From assembly GCA_002390225.1 (NCBI GenBank), contig DGOW01000011.1, forward strand, positions 1 through 35,871: a DNA stretch of 35,871 nucleotides, given 5' to 3'. This document shows, in pieces, positions 1-7,276 of this stretch. Position 1 is the first letter of the stretch, and each line of letters starts with the position of its first letter. Under the pieces are notes generated by a model. It searched no databases, had not been told where the DNA came from, and saw only the letters and a program-made list of their open reading frames with translations. Origin of the DNA: Gemmatimonadales bacterium UBA4456 (GTDB taxonomy: Bacteria; Gemmatimonadota; Gemmatimonadetes; Longimicrobiales; Gaopeijiaceae). The position numbers and the translations under genes are program-made.

Positions 1-204
1 CCCGTACAGGTCGCCTACAAGGAAGAGAATCGAACGAACTGGAACCTGCTACGGTTCGAGGACGTTCGGACCGTGAACGGATTTACCTTCGTCGGACGCC
101 GCGTCCACTACAACGACGAGGGCCAGCTCACAAAGGTGCTCCACACGCACGATTTCGAGTTCAATCCGGAGCTGGACATGGAGGTATTCGCCGCGCCGCA
201 GTAG
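1..204 (+). CDS. C-terminal fragment of a secreted protein, possibly outer-membrane lipoprotein-sorting (LolA-like) family
   Basis: Frame 1 is open from the window edge to a TAG at 202-204, giving 67 residues; the start lies outside. The fragment alternates short strands and turns (VRTVNGFTFVGRRVHY, then a Gly turn, then FEFNPELDMEVFAAPQ). This ending resembles the last strands of proteins annotated as outer-membrane lipoprotein-sorting, where a strand on modifying the target is followed by a conserved 'N-P-x-L-x-x-x-x-F' tail. The family call is inference from this short stretch. A hairpin follows 26 bases after the stop, and the next gene is convergent, so this is the end of a separate transcript. 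Confidence 0.5.
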   Translation, partial: PVQVAYKEENRTNWNLLRFEDVRTVNGFTFVGRRVHYNDEGQLTKVLHTHDFEFNPELDMEVFAAPQ

Positions 205-230
205 GATTCGCAGGCGAGACCAGTTCAGTG

Positions 231-261
231 CGATCGCGATCCCTGGCAGGGATCGCGATCG
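231..261. terminator. Perfect 13-bp hairpin between convergent genes
   Basis: Positions 231-243 and 249-261 are exact reverse complements (CGATCGCGATCCC / GGGATCGCGATCG) with a five-base loop TGGCA. It lies between the plus-strand stop at 204 and the minus-strand mdh stop at 269, so it can serve both transcripts. There is no long T tract on either side, so it may act as a transcript-end stabilising structure or need Rho. Confidence 0.65.
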
Positions 262-268
262 TCTCGAC

Positions 269-1216
269 TCAGCCGGCGGCTTCGATGGCCTTGAGCGCTT
301 CGACCGTCGATTTCACATGCTCAGCGCTCGTCGCGAGCGCCGCCTGCTCTTCGTCGCCAAGCTCGACCTCGAGAATCCGCTCGAGTCCGTTCTCACCGAG
401 CATGCACGGCACGCCTAGATAGATATCGTTGAACCCATACTCACCCTGGAGCCACGCTGCGCACGGTAGAATTCGGCGCTTATCTTTGACGATAGCTTCG
501 GCCATCTGAACAGCCGCAGCGGCCGGTGCGTAGTAGGCGCTTCCTGTCTTCAGGTACGAGACGATCTCGCCCCCGCCCTTCCGTGTCCGCTCCACGAGCG
601 CATCGATACGGTCCTGCTCGAGCATCTGCGTCAGCGGAATTCCGCTCACTGAGGTGTAGCTGGCGAGTGGAACCATAGTGTCACCGTGTCCACCGAGCAC
701 CAGAGCCTGGATATCTTCGATCGAAACGTCGAGCTCGAGCGCGATGAATGACCGATACCGGGCCGTATCGAGCACGCCAGCCATCCCGATGACACGCTCC
801 CGCGGGAATCCAGACGCCTCCATGGCCACCTGTGCCATGACGTCGAGCGGGTTGGTCACCATGATGATGATCGAGTCCGGAGCGACGCGGGCGATCTCCT
901 TCGAGACTGACCGGATGACATTCGCATTCGTCTTGAGAAGATCGTCGCGACTCATGCCTGGCTTACGCGCAATCCCGGCCGTCACGATAAAGATGTCGGC
1001 ACCGGCGGACGACTCGTAGTCGTTGGAGCCGGAGACCCGGGCGTCGAAGCCCTCGATCGGAGCGCTCTCCCACTGGTCGAGCCCTTTGCCCTGAGGGATC
1101 CCATCGGCGATGTCGACGAGGATAATCTCTTTGGCGAGTTCCTTCTGTGACAGAAGCTGCGAGCACGTCGCACCGACGTGACCGGCTCCGACGACAGTGA
1201 TCTTCTTGGCGCTCAT
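269..1216 (-). CDS. mdh: Malate dehydrogenase (LDH-like type)
   Basis: Encodes 315 aa and interconverts malate and oxaloacetate with NAD in the TCA cycle. The N-terminal Rossmann motif is VVGAGHVGA. The loop GIARKPGMSRDDLL carries the Arg pattern of malate-specific enzymes, and NPLDVM plus the catalytic-His motif GGHGDTMVPL are present. Length matches the roughly 310-320 aa LDH-like MDH class. The open frame runs upstream to 1465, but ATG at 1216 begins exactly at the family N-terminus (MSAKKITVVGAG), with a GGAG about 13 bases upstream. It is the last gene before the hairpin at 231-261 and is separated from moaA by 199 bases holding its own promoter candidate. Confidence 0.95.
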   Translation of the reverse strand: MSAKKITVVGAGHVGATCSQLLSQKELAKEIILVDIADGIPQGKGLDQWESAPIEGFDARVSGSNDYESSAGADIFIVTAGIARKPGMSRDDLLKTNANVIRSVSKEIARVAPDSIIIMVTNPLDVMAQVAMEASGFPRERVIGMAGVLDTARYRSFIALELDVSIEDIQALVLGGHGDTMVPLASYTSVSGIPLTQMLEQDRIDALVERTRKGGGEIVSYLKTGSAYYAPAAAAVQMAEAIVKDKRRILPCAAWLQGEYGFNDIYLGVPCMLGENGLERILEVELGDEEQAALATSAEHVKSTVEALKAIEAAG

Positions 1217-1321
1217 GGGGAAACGTCGACTCCGCGGCAGGGTGTATCCAGTGAAGATTCGAGCCCGCTGGACGCACGCGACCGGCAGGACCGATGGCCG
1301 TCCGGACGGAAGACCCGCAAG

Positions 1322-1349
1322 AGTATAACGAGGCTCAGGGAGAGGTCTA
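1322..1349 (-). promoter_or_regulatory. Candidate sigma-70 promoter for mdh
   Basis: On the minus strand the hexamer TAGACC (1349-1344) is followed after 16 bases by TATACT (1327-1322), a 4/6 and 5/6 match to the housekeeping consensus. The implied start near 1315 leaves an untranslated leader of about 100 bases before the mdh ATG. The rest of the 1217-1415 gap shows no gene or strong repeat. Confidence 0.4.
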
Positions 1350-1415
1350 CCCGGACAAACCCGGGGCTGTCCGAGACACGCGGTGCCTGCTGCGAACGAC
1401 CTAGGAAGGTGACCG

Positions 1416-2429
1416 TCAGCCGCCAGTCTGCGACAGTGCAACCAGACCGCCAGAGCCGACGTCACTGCCCTGGATCAGGTAGTGCCGCTCAGGCTTGATC
1501 TCGAGGGTTTCGACAATGTGCGGCACGAGATCTTCACCGGCGCGCAGCGGATCCCGGAGGTTGGTCTGGATTGAACCGAAGAGGCACGGCCGGAGTTGCC
1601 CGTCCGCGGTGAGACGCATCCGGTTGCAGCGGTCACAGTAGTTGTGGCTCATCGGCGTAATCACACCGATGGTCCCAGGAGCGCCGTGAAACTGATAGTA
1701 CCGCGCGGGTCCATTTCCGAAGGGCCCCTGCACCGGCTCGAGGGCCTCGATACGCTCGATCCTGCGCAGGGCGTCAGTGCACGAGATGAACTGATTCGCG
1801 CTGAGGTCCAGATTCGCCCCGGTCGGCATCATCTCGATGAAGCGAACGTGCCAGGGGCGCTCACGGGTGATCTCGGCGAAGTCCTCGATCTCGTCATCAT
1901 TCTGACCCCGGATGAGAACGACGTTGATCTTGATGGGTGCGAAACCGGCAGCCTCGGCCGCATCCAGCCCTTCCATGATCTTGGGGAAGGAACCGGGGCG
2001 CCGTGCGATCGCGTCGACGCGGTCAGGGCGCAGGGAGTCGAGCGAGACGTTCAAACGCTGGATACCAGCGTCACGGAGTTCGTCCGCGTGCTCCGCAAGC
2101 AGTACGGCATTCGTCGACAGCGAGAGATCTTCGATCTCAGGCACGGCAGCGATCATGCGCACCAGGTCCGGAAGGTCTCGCCGCACGAGAGGCTCACCGC
2201 CTGTAATACGTACCCGTTTCAGCCCCATGCCAGCCATGGTCTGGACGATCTGAGCGATCTCCTCATAGCTGAGGAGCTGATCACGCTTAAGCCACGGCAG
2301 GCCCTCCATGGGCATACAGTAGACGCAGCGCAGGTTGCACTTGTCGGTGACCGAGATGCGCAGGTATTCGACCCTCCGCCCGAACTGATCGATCATGCCA
2401 TCCGTCTGGATCGCGCTGTCCATTGGCAT
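1416..2429 (-). CDS. moaA: GTP 3',8-cyclase, molybdenum cofactor biosynthesis protein A
   Basis: A 337-aa radical-SAM enzyme that with MoaC converts GTP into cyclic pyranopterin. The N-terminal cluster motif CNLRCVYC (Cys 31, 35, 38) binds the SAM-coordinating 4Fe-4S. The SAM-binding ITGGEPLVRRDL follows, and the C-terminal second cluster is CDRCNRMRL with a further Cys in LRPCLFG. The protein ends in Gly-Gly, as MoaA does. Start chosen at ATG 2429, just past the moaE stop and behind a purine-rich AGAGAG; ATG 2396 (MIDQFGRR) is an alternative. moaC is not in the window. Confidence 0.93.
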   Translation of the reverse strand: MPMDSAIQTDGMIDQFGRRVEYLRISVTDKCNLRCVYCMPMEGLPWLKRDQLLSYEEIAQIVQTMAGMGLKRVRITGGEPLVRRDLPDLVRMIAAVPEIEDLSLSTNAVLLAEHADELRDAGIQRLNVSLDSLRPDRVDAIARRPGSFPKIMEGLDAAEAAGFAPIKINVVLIRGQNDDEIEDFAEITRERPWHVRFIEMMPTGANLDLSANQFISCTDALRRIERIEALEPVQGPFGNGPARYYQFHGAPGTIGVITPMSHNYCDRCNRMRLTADGQLRPCLFGSIQTNLRDPLRAGEDLVPHIVETLEIKPERHYLIQGSDVGSGGLVALSQTGG

Positions 2430-2446
2430 CGTATCGTCTCTCTGGG

Positions 2447-2935
2447 TCACGTGGTCGTTCCCGCCTTGGCGACGCCCCCGGTGGCTGCAGCAGTCCCGGG
2501 CGGTACCGCGCCCTTGACCCAACCCTCGGTCCCGTCCTGATAGTGTTCCTTCTTCCAGACGGGAAGACGCTTCTTGATCTCCTCGATCACGTAGCGAGCA
2601 GCGTCGAACGACTGCGCCCGATGCGGGCTCGAGACGGCGATGGCCACAGAGACCTCTCCGATCTCGAGTTCACCCGTACGGTGCTCGACCGCCACACGAT
2701 CGGTCCCCAGCTTTTCGGCCGCCTCTCCTGCGATCTCGCCGAGTTCCTTTTGAGCCATCTCGAGGTACGCGTCGTAGCGCATGCCGGAGACGGGCCGACC
2801 GTCCGCGTGGTTCCGCACAACTCCGACGAAGAGAAGAGCTGCGCCGTCCTCATCCGAGCCCACCTGTGAAAGAACTTCGATCGGGTCGATTACGTCCGGC
2901 CCAACCGAGCAGTGAATCACACGTGCGTCGCCCAT
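2447..2935 (-). CDS. moaE: Molybdopterin synthase catalytic subunit
   Basis: A 162-aa MoaE that, with thiocarboxylated MoaD, adds two sulfurs to cyclic pyranopterin to make molybdopterin. Recognisable blocks are FVGVVRNHADGRPV, the HRTGELEIGEVSVAIAV strand, SSPHRAQSFDA and the active-site lysine segment LPVWKKEHYQDG followed by GWV. The ATG at 2935 lies four bases after the moaD stop, and the moaE stop lies 17 bases before the moaA start, so the three genes are one transcript. The last 20 or so residues are a Thr/Ala/Gly-rich tail of no evident function. The longer open frame to 3010 would overlap moaD and is not needed. Confidence 0.92.
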   Translation of the reverse strand: MGDARVIHCSVGPDVIDPIEVLSQVGSDEDGAALLFVGVVRNHADGRPVSGMRYDAYLEMAQKELGEIAGEAAEKLGTDRVAVEHRTGELEIGEVSVAIAVSSPHRAQSFDAARYVIEEIKKRLPVWKKEHYQDGTEGWVKGAVPPGTAAATGGVAKAGTTT

Positions 2936-2939
2936 GTCA

Positions 2940-3191
2940 TCAGCCTCCGGCAACCGGTGGAATGAAGGCGATTTCGTCACCCTGACCGAGCGGTTCGTCC
3001 AGCATCGCATAGGTATGATTCACCGCAATAGCCGGCTCTGCAGGCAGTGCGTCGAAGGGTGCGCCCCTGCCCCTGAGTTCCTGGACCAGGTCACCCACTG
3101 TCGCACCTTCCTCGAGCTCGACCGAGAGCATGGACGCACCCACGAGCTCACGATAAGAGGCGAAGAAGAGTGTGTTGACGGAGAGGGGCAC
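2940..3191 (-). CDS. moaD: Molybdopterin synthase sulfur carrier subunit
   Basis: An 83-aa ubiquitin-like protein beginning VNTLFFASYRELVG and ending PPVAGG. The terminal Gly-Gly is the site adenylated and then thiocarboxylated before sulfur transfer in the MoaE complex. The start is GTG at 3191; an internal ATG at residue 21 would remove the first beta strand and is unlikely. It heads the moaD-moaE-moaA run. No MoeB-like activating enzyme is present here. Confidence 0.88.
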   Translation of the reverse strand: MPLSVNTLFFASYRELVGASMLSVELEEGATVGDLVQELRGRGAPFDALPAEPAIAVNHTYAMLDEPLGQGDEIAFIPPVAGG

Positions 3192-3319
3192 GTGGGCCGG
3201 CCGGGTAACGAGGACAATTCGCGAAGCTGATCTGCCAATATGCAGCAGAGGTGCTGAGAACTCCTAGACATAGAGCGACCCCTGAGCGGTCGTCAACGTT
3301 CCCGATTGGATCGGCGAGA

Positions 3320-3907
3320 TCAGCCCGGAAACCACAAGTCCGGCAGTGGCTCATCGAGTGACACGTCAGTTCCAAGCCACCCCGTCGAGTCCCGTGCCCC
3401 CCCACGCCTCCGCGAAGAAGGCCCGTTCCCATCCCTCAGTGAGCGGATCCTCTGACCGAGATCCTCGCGGAGTGACTGAAGCTGGAGCACCTGCACCGGG
3501 CTCAGGACTTCAAGCAGCGCCTCCTGCTCCTCGGCATACAGCTGGGCCTCTTCGGCGCGCAGCTCGATCATCCTCGTCAGAAGCTGCTGAGCCTCGGCAT
3601 CCTCCACTCCGCTCTCGAGCATGAAGGCCTCGACCCTACGCCGCACAGCCATCTCGGCCCGCCGAAGCTCTTGACGCCGACCTTCCAAGCCCCGGACCAC
3701 GTTCGAGAGCGCTTCGGCCTGAGCGTCGTCGAGTGAGAGCCGTTCCTGGATCATGCGACCCATCTGTCGACGAACCCGCTGTTCCATTTCCTGGCGGTTT
3801 TGTGGTCGGCCGCCACGATTCTGGGCCTCGGCATACGCCGGTAGCACGACCAGCGCGGTCATCAGCGCGAGGGTGATGTGGAATCCTGCAGGTGCCGTCT
3901 TCATCAT
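3320..3907 (-). CDS. Periplasmic Spy/CpxP-like (LTxxQ-type) helical protein
   Basis: A 195-aa protein with a signal peptide (hydrophobic ITLALMTALVVLPAYA, then AEAQ). The mature region is charged and helical: two RxxMxxRxRxxM-type stretches, SLDDAQAEALSNVV and a late LSPVQVLQLQSLREDL resembling the second LTxxQ element of Spy/CpxP/ZraP proteins. Such proteins act as periplasmic chaperones or stress sensors. The start overlaps the anti-sigma stop as ATGA (tandem ATGs at 3907 and 3904), so it is translated with the sigma/anti-sigma pair and is probably an output or modulator of that switch. Family assignment comes from composition and context rather than a strict motif match. Confidence 0.7.
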   Translation of the reverse strand: MMKTAPAGFHITLALMTALVVLPAYAEAQNRGGRPQNRQEMEQRVRRQMGRMIQERLSLDDAQAEALSNVVRGLEGRRQELRRAEMAVRRRVEAFMLESGVEDAEAQQLLTRMIELRAEEAQLYAEEQEALLEVLSPVQVLQLQSLREDLGQRIRSLRDGNGPSSRRRGGARDSTGWLGTDVSLDEPLPDLWFPG

Positions 3908-4371
3908 GCTGCTCCCTCGCCAGTGAGCTCTTCCAGCAGCTCTATCAACGCTTCGTCGGAAAGCCCGTCAAGTGACGGCTCCCCTGCCAGCAGACCGTCA
4001 TCGCTCGGCCAGAGTTCGCCTTCCCCGGTCTCGGACGCGAAGTCCGGTACGGGGCCATCGATCGCTTCCGGCCGGTCGGTGGACACTCCGATCCCGAGCG
4101 CCAAGGCCGCAACCGCAGCCGCCGAGATACCCCACCAGGGCCGGCCCGTCGGTTGGCGCGATGTGCGCACCGCAGTTGTCAACTGATCCTCCAGTGCGGC
4201 CGGCACCATAGGTGGCGCGGCGAGCAGCATCTGGATCAACTCGAGTTCCGCTCGGCACTCCGCGCAGGTCGGCAGGTGCGCCGTTACGGCATTGCCTGCG
4301 TCGTCGTCCAGCCGTCCAGCTGCAAAGTCCGGGAGGCACTCTCGAATCGTCCCACAATCTGTCTGGCTCAT
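3904..4371 (-). CDS. Anti-sigma factor with zinc-binding (ZAS) N-terminus and one membrane segment
   Basis: The 155-aa protein starts MSQTDCGTIRECLPDFAAGRL and carries HLPTCAECR, the His-x3-Cys-x2-Cys signature of zinc-binding anti-sigma domains that clamp ECF sigma factors. A Pro/Arg linker leads to a single membrane span (WWGISAAAVAALALGIGV, about residues 79-96). An acidic extracytoplasmic tail of about 60 residues rich in Glu/Asp/Leu follows. Its ATG overlaps the sigma-factor stop as ATGA, giving coupled, near-stoichiometric synthesis. The signal sensed is unknown; the acidic tail and the co-translated periplasmic protein suggest an envelope stress. Confidence 0.85.
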   Translation of the reverse strand: MSQTDCGTIRECLPDFAAGRLDDDAGNAVTAHLPTCAECRAELELIQMLLAAPPMVPAALEDQLTTAVRTSRQPTGRPWWGISAAAVAALALGIGVSTDRPEAIDGPVPDFASETGEGELWPSDDGLLAGEPSLDGLSDEALIELLEELTGEGAA

Positions 4372-4925
4372 TCCATCAACTCCCTCAGCCGGCGGATGCC
4401 GTGAAAGTAGTTTACCCTCGCTGCACCTTCCGTTGACTCGATCAAGTCGCCGATCTCCCGAAAGCTGAGCCCTTCGTCGACCCTGAGCGAGACGGAAAGT
4501 CGCTGCTTTTCCGGCAGTGTCTCGAGCAGCGCCCGAGCCCTCGAGGCCTCCTGGCCGGTCACCGCCTGCTCGGCAGGATCAGGATCCTCGATCGCGATCG
4601 GACCTGCATCGTCGATCGCGAACTCGCTCCAACGGCCGCGCTTTCGCAGCGCCACTCGAGCTTCGTTCGCTGTAATTGTCATCAGCCACGTCCGAAAGGA
4701 AGCATCTCCCCGAAAATCGCGTAGGGCGCGGAAGGCCTTGATAAAGGCGTCCTGCACCACGTCCTGGGCGACGTCATCTCGTCGCGTGATGGAGATCGCC
4801 ACTCGGTAGGCGGAGGCATGATGCCGCCGGACCAGCCCGTCCAGCGCAGCATGGTCTCCTGACCGGCCAAGTTCGACCAGCTCACCGTCAGAGACCGCGT
4901 GGCCCCCTTGTGAATCGTCCGTCAC
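4368..4925 (-). CDS. ECF-type RNA polymerase sigma-70 factor
   Basis: 185 aa. Region 2 spans about residues 25-95 with the typical ISITRRDDVAQDVVQDAFIKAFRAL and FRTWLMTITANEARVALRKRGR. An acidic linker follows, then region 4 (LLETLPEKQRLSVSLRVDEGLSFREIGDLI... IRRLRELME) with the helix-turn-helix. Start is GTG at 4925; no good ribosome site precedes it. It leads a three-gene operon with its anti-sigma and a periplasmic protein. I saw no ECF-style GGAAC promoter element upstream, so autoregulation is not supported by an obvious site, although a dyad lies at 4931-4952. Confidence 0.92.
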   Translation of the reverse strand: MTDDSQGGHAVSDGELVELGRSGDHAALDGLVRRHHASAYRVAISITRRDDVAQDVVQDAFIKAFRALRDFRGDASFRTWLMTITANEARVALRKRGRWSEFAIDDAGPIAIEDPDPAEQAVTGQEASRARALLETLPEKQRLSVSLRVDEGLSFREIGDLIESTEGAARVNYFHGIRRLRELME

Positions 4926-4930
4926 AGATG

Positions 4931-4952
4931 TTTGGACGCTTGGGAGTCCAAA
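4931..4952. promoter_or_regulatory. Inverted repeat just upstream of the ECF sigma gene
   Basis: TTTGGAC (4931-4937) and GTCCAAA (4946-4952) are perfect inverted repeats separated by eight bases. The dyad lies six bases upstream of the sigma GTG. It could be an operator or a 5' mRNA hairpin. A second short hairpin, CCGCC-ATAA-GGCGG at 4984-4997, lies between it and the HU stop and may be a weak HU terminator. Confidence 0.3.
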
Positions 4953-5002
4953 GTGTTAAACGCATCGACCCGCGTGATCGACACCGCCATAAGGCGGCTC
5001 GG

Positions 5003-5302
5003 TCAGAAACCGACGTCGTCGAGCTTCTCGACTCGGGCGCGCAGGTGCTTCGAAGGCTTGAACACAGGAACGGACCTCGACGGAACCTCGACTGCATCGC
5101 CCGTGCGCGGGTTCCTGGCCATCCGGGTCTTCCGCTTCCGGACCTTGAACGTCCCGAAACCCCGGATCTCGATGTTCTCGCCGTTGGCAAGCGCCAGCTT
5201 CACTGCGTTTAGGAAGCCATCTACGACGAGCCCGCAGTCCTTCTTGGTGATCCCAGGACCGATGGCGTCTGCCACCTGCTCCACCAAGTCTGCCTTCGTC
5301 AT
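5003..5302 (-). CDS. hup: HU-family DNA-binding protein
   Basis: The 99-aa nucleoid protein starts MTKADLVEQVADAI and carries the HU/IHF core GFGTFKVRKRKTRMARNPRTG, where the beta arms and the Arg-Asn-Pro tip intercalate DNA. The extension VFKPSKHLRARVEKLDDVGF is slightly longer than in E. coli HU (90 aa). A strong GGAGGT ribosome site at 5311-5306 fixes the ATG at 5302. It stands alone, with 145 bases upstream to carA and 77 bases downstream to the sigma gene. HU versus IHF subunit cannot be settled by eye, but the MTKADL start favours HU. Confidence 0.92.
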   Translation of the reverse strand: MTKADLVEQVADAIGPGITKKDCGLVVDGFLNAVKLALANGENIEIRGFGTFKVRKRKTRMARNPRTGDAVEVPSRSVPVFKPSKHLRARVEKLDDVGF

Positions 5303-5432
5303 GTTACCTCCAGGAGAGCCCTGCTCGGCGTCCGTTCCGACCAGTGAATCCAGACGGTAGCGAGGGCAGACTTCGATCGCAAGGTAAGTCGGAGTCGTTG
5401 CGGGATAGTGACTTGCGGCACTGCCGGCAAGC

Positions 5433-5447
5433 CCGACGAGCCGTCGG
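5433..5447 (-). terminator. Short hairpin abutting the carA stop
   Basis: CCGACG (5433-5438) pairs with CGTCGG (5442-5447) across a three-base loop, immediately after the carA TGA. The stem is short and no T tract follows, so it is at best a weak terminator. The rest of the 5303-5447 gap should hold the HU promoter; the best visible candidate (TTGCCG, 17 bases, TATCCC) is poor. Confidence 0.25.
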
Positions 5448-6599
5448 TCACGCCCCGGCGCGTTCCTCCATGAGGGCGATGAACTCCTCGAACAGGTATC
5501 GACTGTCGTGCGGACCCGGTGCTGCCTCCGGGTGGTACTGCACTGAGATCACAGGGAATTCCCTGTGCCGCACACCCTCAGCCGTCCCGTCGTACAGGTT
5601 CACATGCGTGAGGCGAAGGCCCGGCGCACCGGGGATTTCATCACCCGCCCCGGACTCGACAGAGAAGCCGTGGTTCTGAGACGTGATCTCGACAGCCTCG
5701 CGATCCAGGTTCCGCACCGGGTGGTTTCCGCCATGATGCCCGAACGGCAGCTTGTAGGTTCTCGCCCCGAACGCCCTGCAAATGAGCTGATGCCCGAGGC
5801 AAATGCCAAAGATCGGGACGTCCGCCTCCGCCAGAGCCAGAATCGCCTTCTCTGCGGCGCCGACCGCTGCCGGGTCTCCCGGACCATTCGATACGAACAA
5901 CCCGTCGGGCTCGGCTGCAAGAATCTCTTCCAACGTGGTCTCGGCGGGGATCACCGTCACCCGACACCCACGCTCAGCCATCATTTTGGGCGAATGAGCC
6001 TTCACACCGAAATCGTAAGCCAGAACATGGAAGCGCTCCTCTCCCACTGCCGGCACCTCGTAAGGCTGGTCGGTAGACACCCCGCAAGCGAGGTCGAGCC
6101 CCTCCATATCGGGTTGCTCGAGGATCTGTGAGAGGAGCAGCTCCGAATCCATCTCAACTGGAGCAATCGCGCCACGCATCGCCCCCTCGGACCTGATATG
6201 CCGCGTGAGCGCCCGGGTGTCGATCTCGGAGATACCGGTGATGCCGTGCTCTTTCAGATAGTCGCCGAGTCCAGCCTCCGCTCTCCAATTCGAGTGCATC
6301 CGGGAGGCTTCACGCACGACGAAGCCGGAAACCTGAGGCACCGGCGACTCGAGATCCTCCCCATTCACTCCATAATTGCCGATCAACGGGTACGTCATTG
6401 TCACCAGTTGTCCGGTATATGAAGGGTCCGTGAGCACCTCTTGATACCCGGACATGGACGTATTGAAGACTACCTCACCGAACGCCACATCCGCGGCGCC
6501 CAGCAATGCGCCGTCGAACCGACGTCCGTCCTCGAGCAGGAGATAGGCTGTGTGGTTCAGGGAGGTACTCCTGGCTGTGCCGGGGGCGTGGGTGGACAC
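5448..6599 (-). CDS. carA: Carbamoyl-phosphate synthase small (glutaminase) subunit
   Basis: 383 aa; hydrolyses glutamine and feeds ammonia to CarB for pyrimidine and arginine synthesis. The N-terminal CPSase domain shows LLLEDGRRFDG, GEVVFNTSMSGYQEVLTDPSY and GNYGVN. The C-terminal class-I amidotransferase has SNGPGDP, the nucleophile motif GICLGHQL (Cys around residue 265), SQNHGFSV and the catalytic His-Glu in QYHPEAAPGP. Start is GTG at 6599, giving about 17 residues ahead of the conserved domain; no later Met exists. The large subunit carB is not adjacent, so the two subunits are encoded apart. It is divergent from the RNase H-like gene across an 84-base gap. Confidence 0.96.
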   Translation of the reverse strand: MSTHAPGTARSTSLNHTAYLLLEDGRRFDGALLGAADVAFGEVVFNTSMSGYQEVLTDPSYTGQLVTMTYPLIGNYGVNGEDLESPVPQVSGFVVREASRMHSNWRAEAGLGDYLKEHGITGISEIDTRALTRHIRSEGAMRGAIAPVEMDSELLLSQILEQPDMEGLDLACGVSTDQPYEVPAVGEERFHVLAYDFGVKAHSPKMMAERGCRVTVIPAETTLEEILAAEPDGLFVSNGPGDPAAVGAAEKAILALAEADVPIFGICLGHQLICRAFGARTYKLPFGHHGGNHPVRNLDREAVEITSQNHGFSVESGAGDEIPGAPGLRLTHVNLYDGTAEGVRHREFPVISVQYHPEAAPGPHDSRYLFEEFIALMEERAGA

Positions 6600-6622
6600 T
6601 GTGTCAGCGCCCGCTCAGCCGA

Positions 6623-6650
6623 AAACTACCTCGGCCAGAAAGAGGGTCAA
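6623..6650 (-). promoter_or_regulatory. Candidate sigma-70 promoter for carA
   Basis: On the minus strand TTGACC (6650-6645, 5/6) is followed after 16 bases by TAGTTT (6628-6623, 3/6), about 24 bases before the carA GTG. The predicted leader is very short. No matching plus-strand promoter for the RNase H-like gene was clear in the shared 6600-6683 gap. Confidence 0.4.
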
Positions 6651-6683
6651 CCGAACTCGACGGTGGAGGTTAGTTTGGAGTCC

Positions 6684-7256
6684 ATGGCCACGCTCTACAT
6701 TCACGCCGACGAGTCCTGTCTGGGCAACCAGAACCAGAAGAAATCCAGCCCCGGCGGGGCCGGAGGGCTCGTGGAGGTGTGGAAAGACGGCGCGTGGGAA
6801 CGCCGTGACTACTGGCTCTCCGAATCCGACACTACCAACAATCGGATGGCGCTGCACAGCATCATCGAGCCCCTGACCCTCTTGAAGCGTCGCTGTCTGA
6901 TCGTGTTCACATCGGACAGCCAGTATCTGGTCAAGGGGATCAATGAATGGCGGCACGGTTGGAAGCGCGCCGGCTGGAAGCGGAAGTCCGGGCAGATCCT
7001 CAATCTCGAGCTGTGGAAAAGGGTCGATGTCCTCGTTGAGCGCCACGATGTGACCGCTCGTTGGGTACGCGGCCACGACGGTCATCCAGAGAACGAATAC
7101 GTCGACTTTCTTGCAACGCGAGCTGCTGCGGAGCAGTCGAGCTCGGGAGGCCTCGCACCCTCGGGCTTCAGTGAATGGCTCGATGAGCGCCGGGAGAAGG
7201 GAGATTTCCTGGATTACATGGAATTTCAGGCCCCGTCGGAGCGCTATAGCTCCTGA
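6684..7256 (+). CDS. RNase H-like fold protein with one catalytic acid replaced
   Basis: 190 aa with an RNase HI fold. Strand 1 is YIHADESCLGN (Asp9 aligned with the first catalytic Asp), then PGGAGGLVEV. TTNNRMALHSIIEPL follows, then FTSDSQYLVKGINEW (Asp78) with GWKRAGWKRKSG and NLELW. The last element is WVRGHDGHPENEYVDFLA (His131, His134, Asp141). The classical catalytic Glu of TTNNRMEL is Ala56 here (codon GCG at 6849-6851). A 45-residue charged tail (FSEWLDERREKGDFLDYMEF) follows the fold. ATG 6684 has GGAG only three bases upstream and GGAGG further away. It is the only complete plus-strand gene in the window. RNA:DNA hybrid binding is expected; cleavage is uncertain. Confidence 0.85.
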   Translation: MATLYIHADESCLGNQNQKKSSPGGAGGLVEVWKDGAWERRDYWLSESDTTNNRMALHSIIEPLTLLKRRCLIVFTSDSQYLVKGINEWRHGWKRAGWKRKSGQILNLELWKRVDVLVERHDVTARWVRGHDGHPENEYVDFLATRAAAEQSSSGGLAPSGFSEWLDERREKGDFLDYMEFQAPSERYSS

Positions 7257-7276
7257 GGCGAGAGACACTGTCGCCT
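7256..7276. terminator. Small hairpin between convergent RNase H-like gene and lipB
   Basis: AGGCGA (7256-7261) pairs with TCGCCT (7271-7276) across nine bases and overlaps both stop codons. The six-pair stem has no T tract, so it is only a possible bidirectional terminator. Confidence 0.3.

Noticed and set aside
1596..2540. 314-codon plus-strand open frame opposite moaA and moaE
   Set aside because: Composition mirrors the complement of the real genes and no domain is seen.
3192..3319. Possible molybdenum-cofactor riboswitch or terminator before moaD
   Set aside because: Only a five-pair CGACC/GGTCG stem is visible; the length and structure of a Moco riboswitch are not there, and the stem has no T tract.
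4926..5002. ECF autoregulatory promoter
   Set aside because: No GGAAC-type -35 with a suitable -10 was found on the minus strand before the sigma gene.
6441..6683. Upstream extension of the RNase H-like reading frame
   Set aside because: It would overlap the carA start region in antisense and adds residues with no family match; the fold begins right after ATG 6684.
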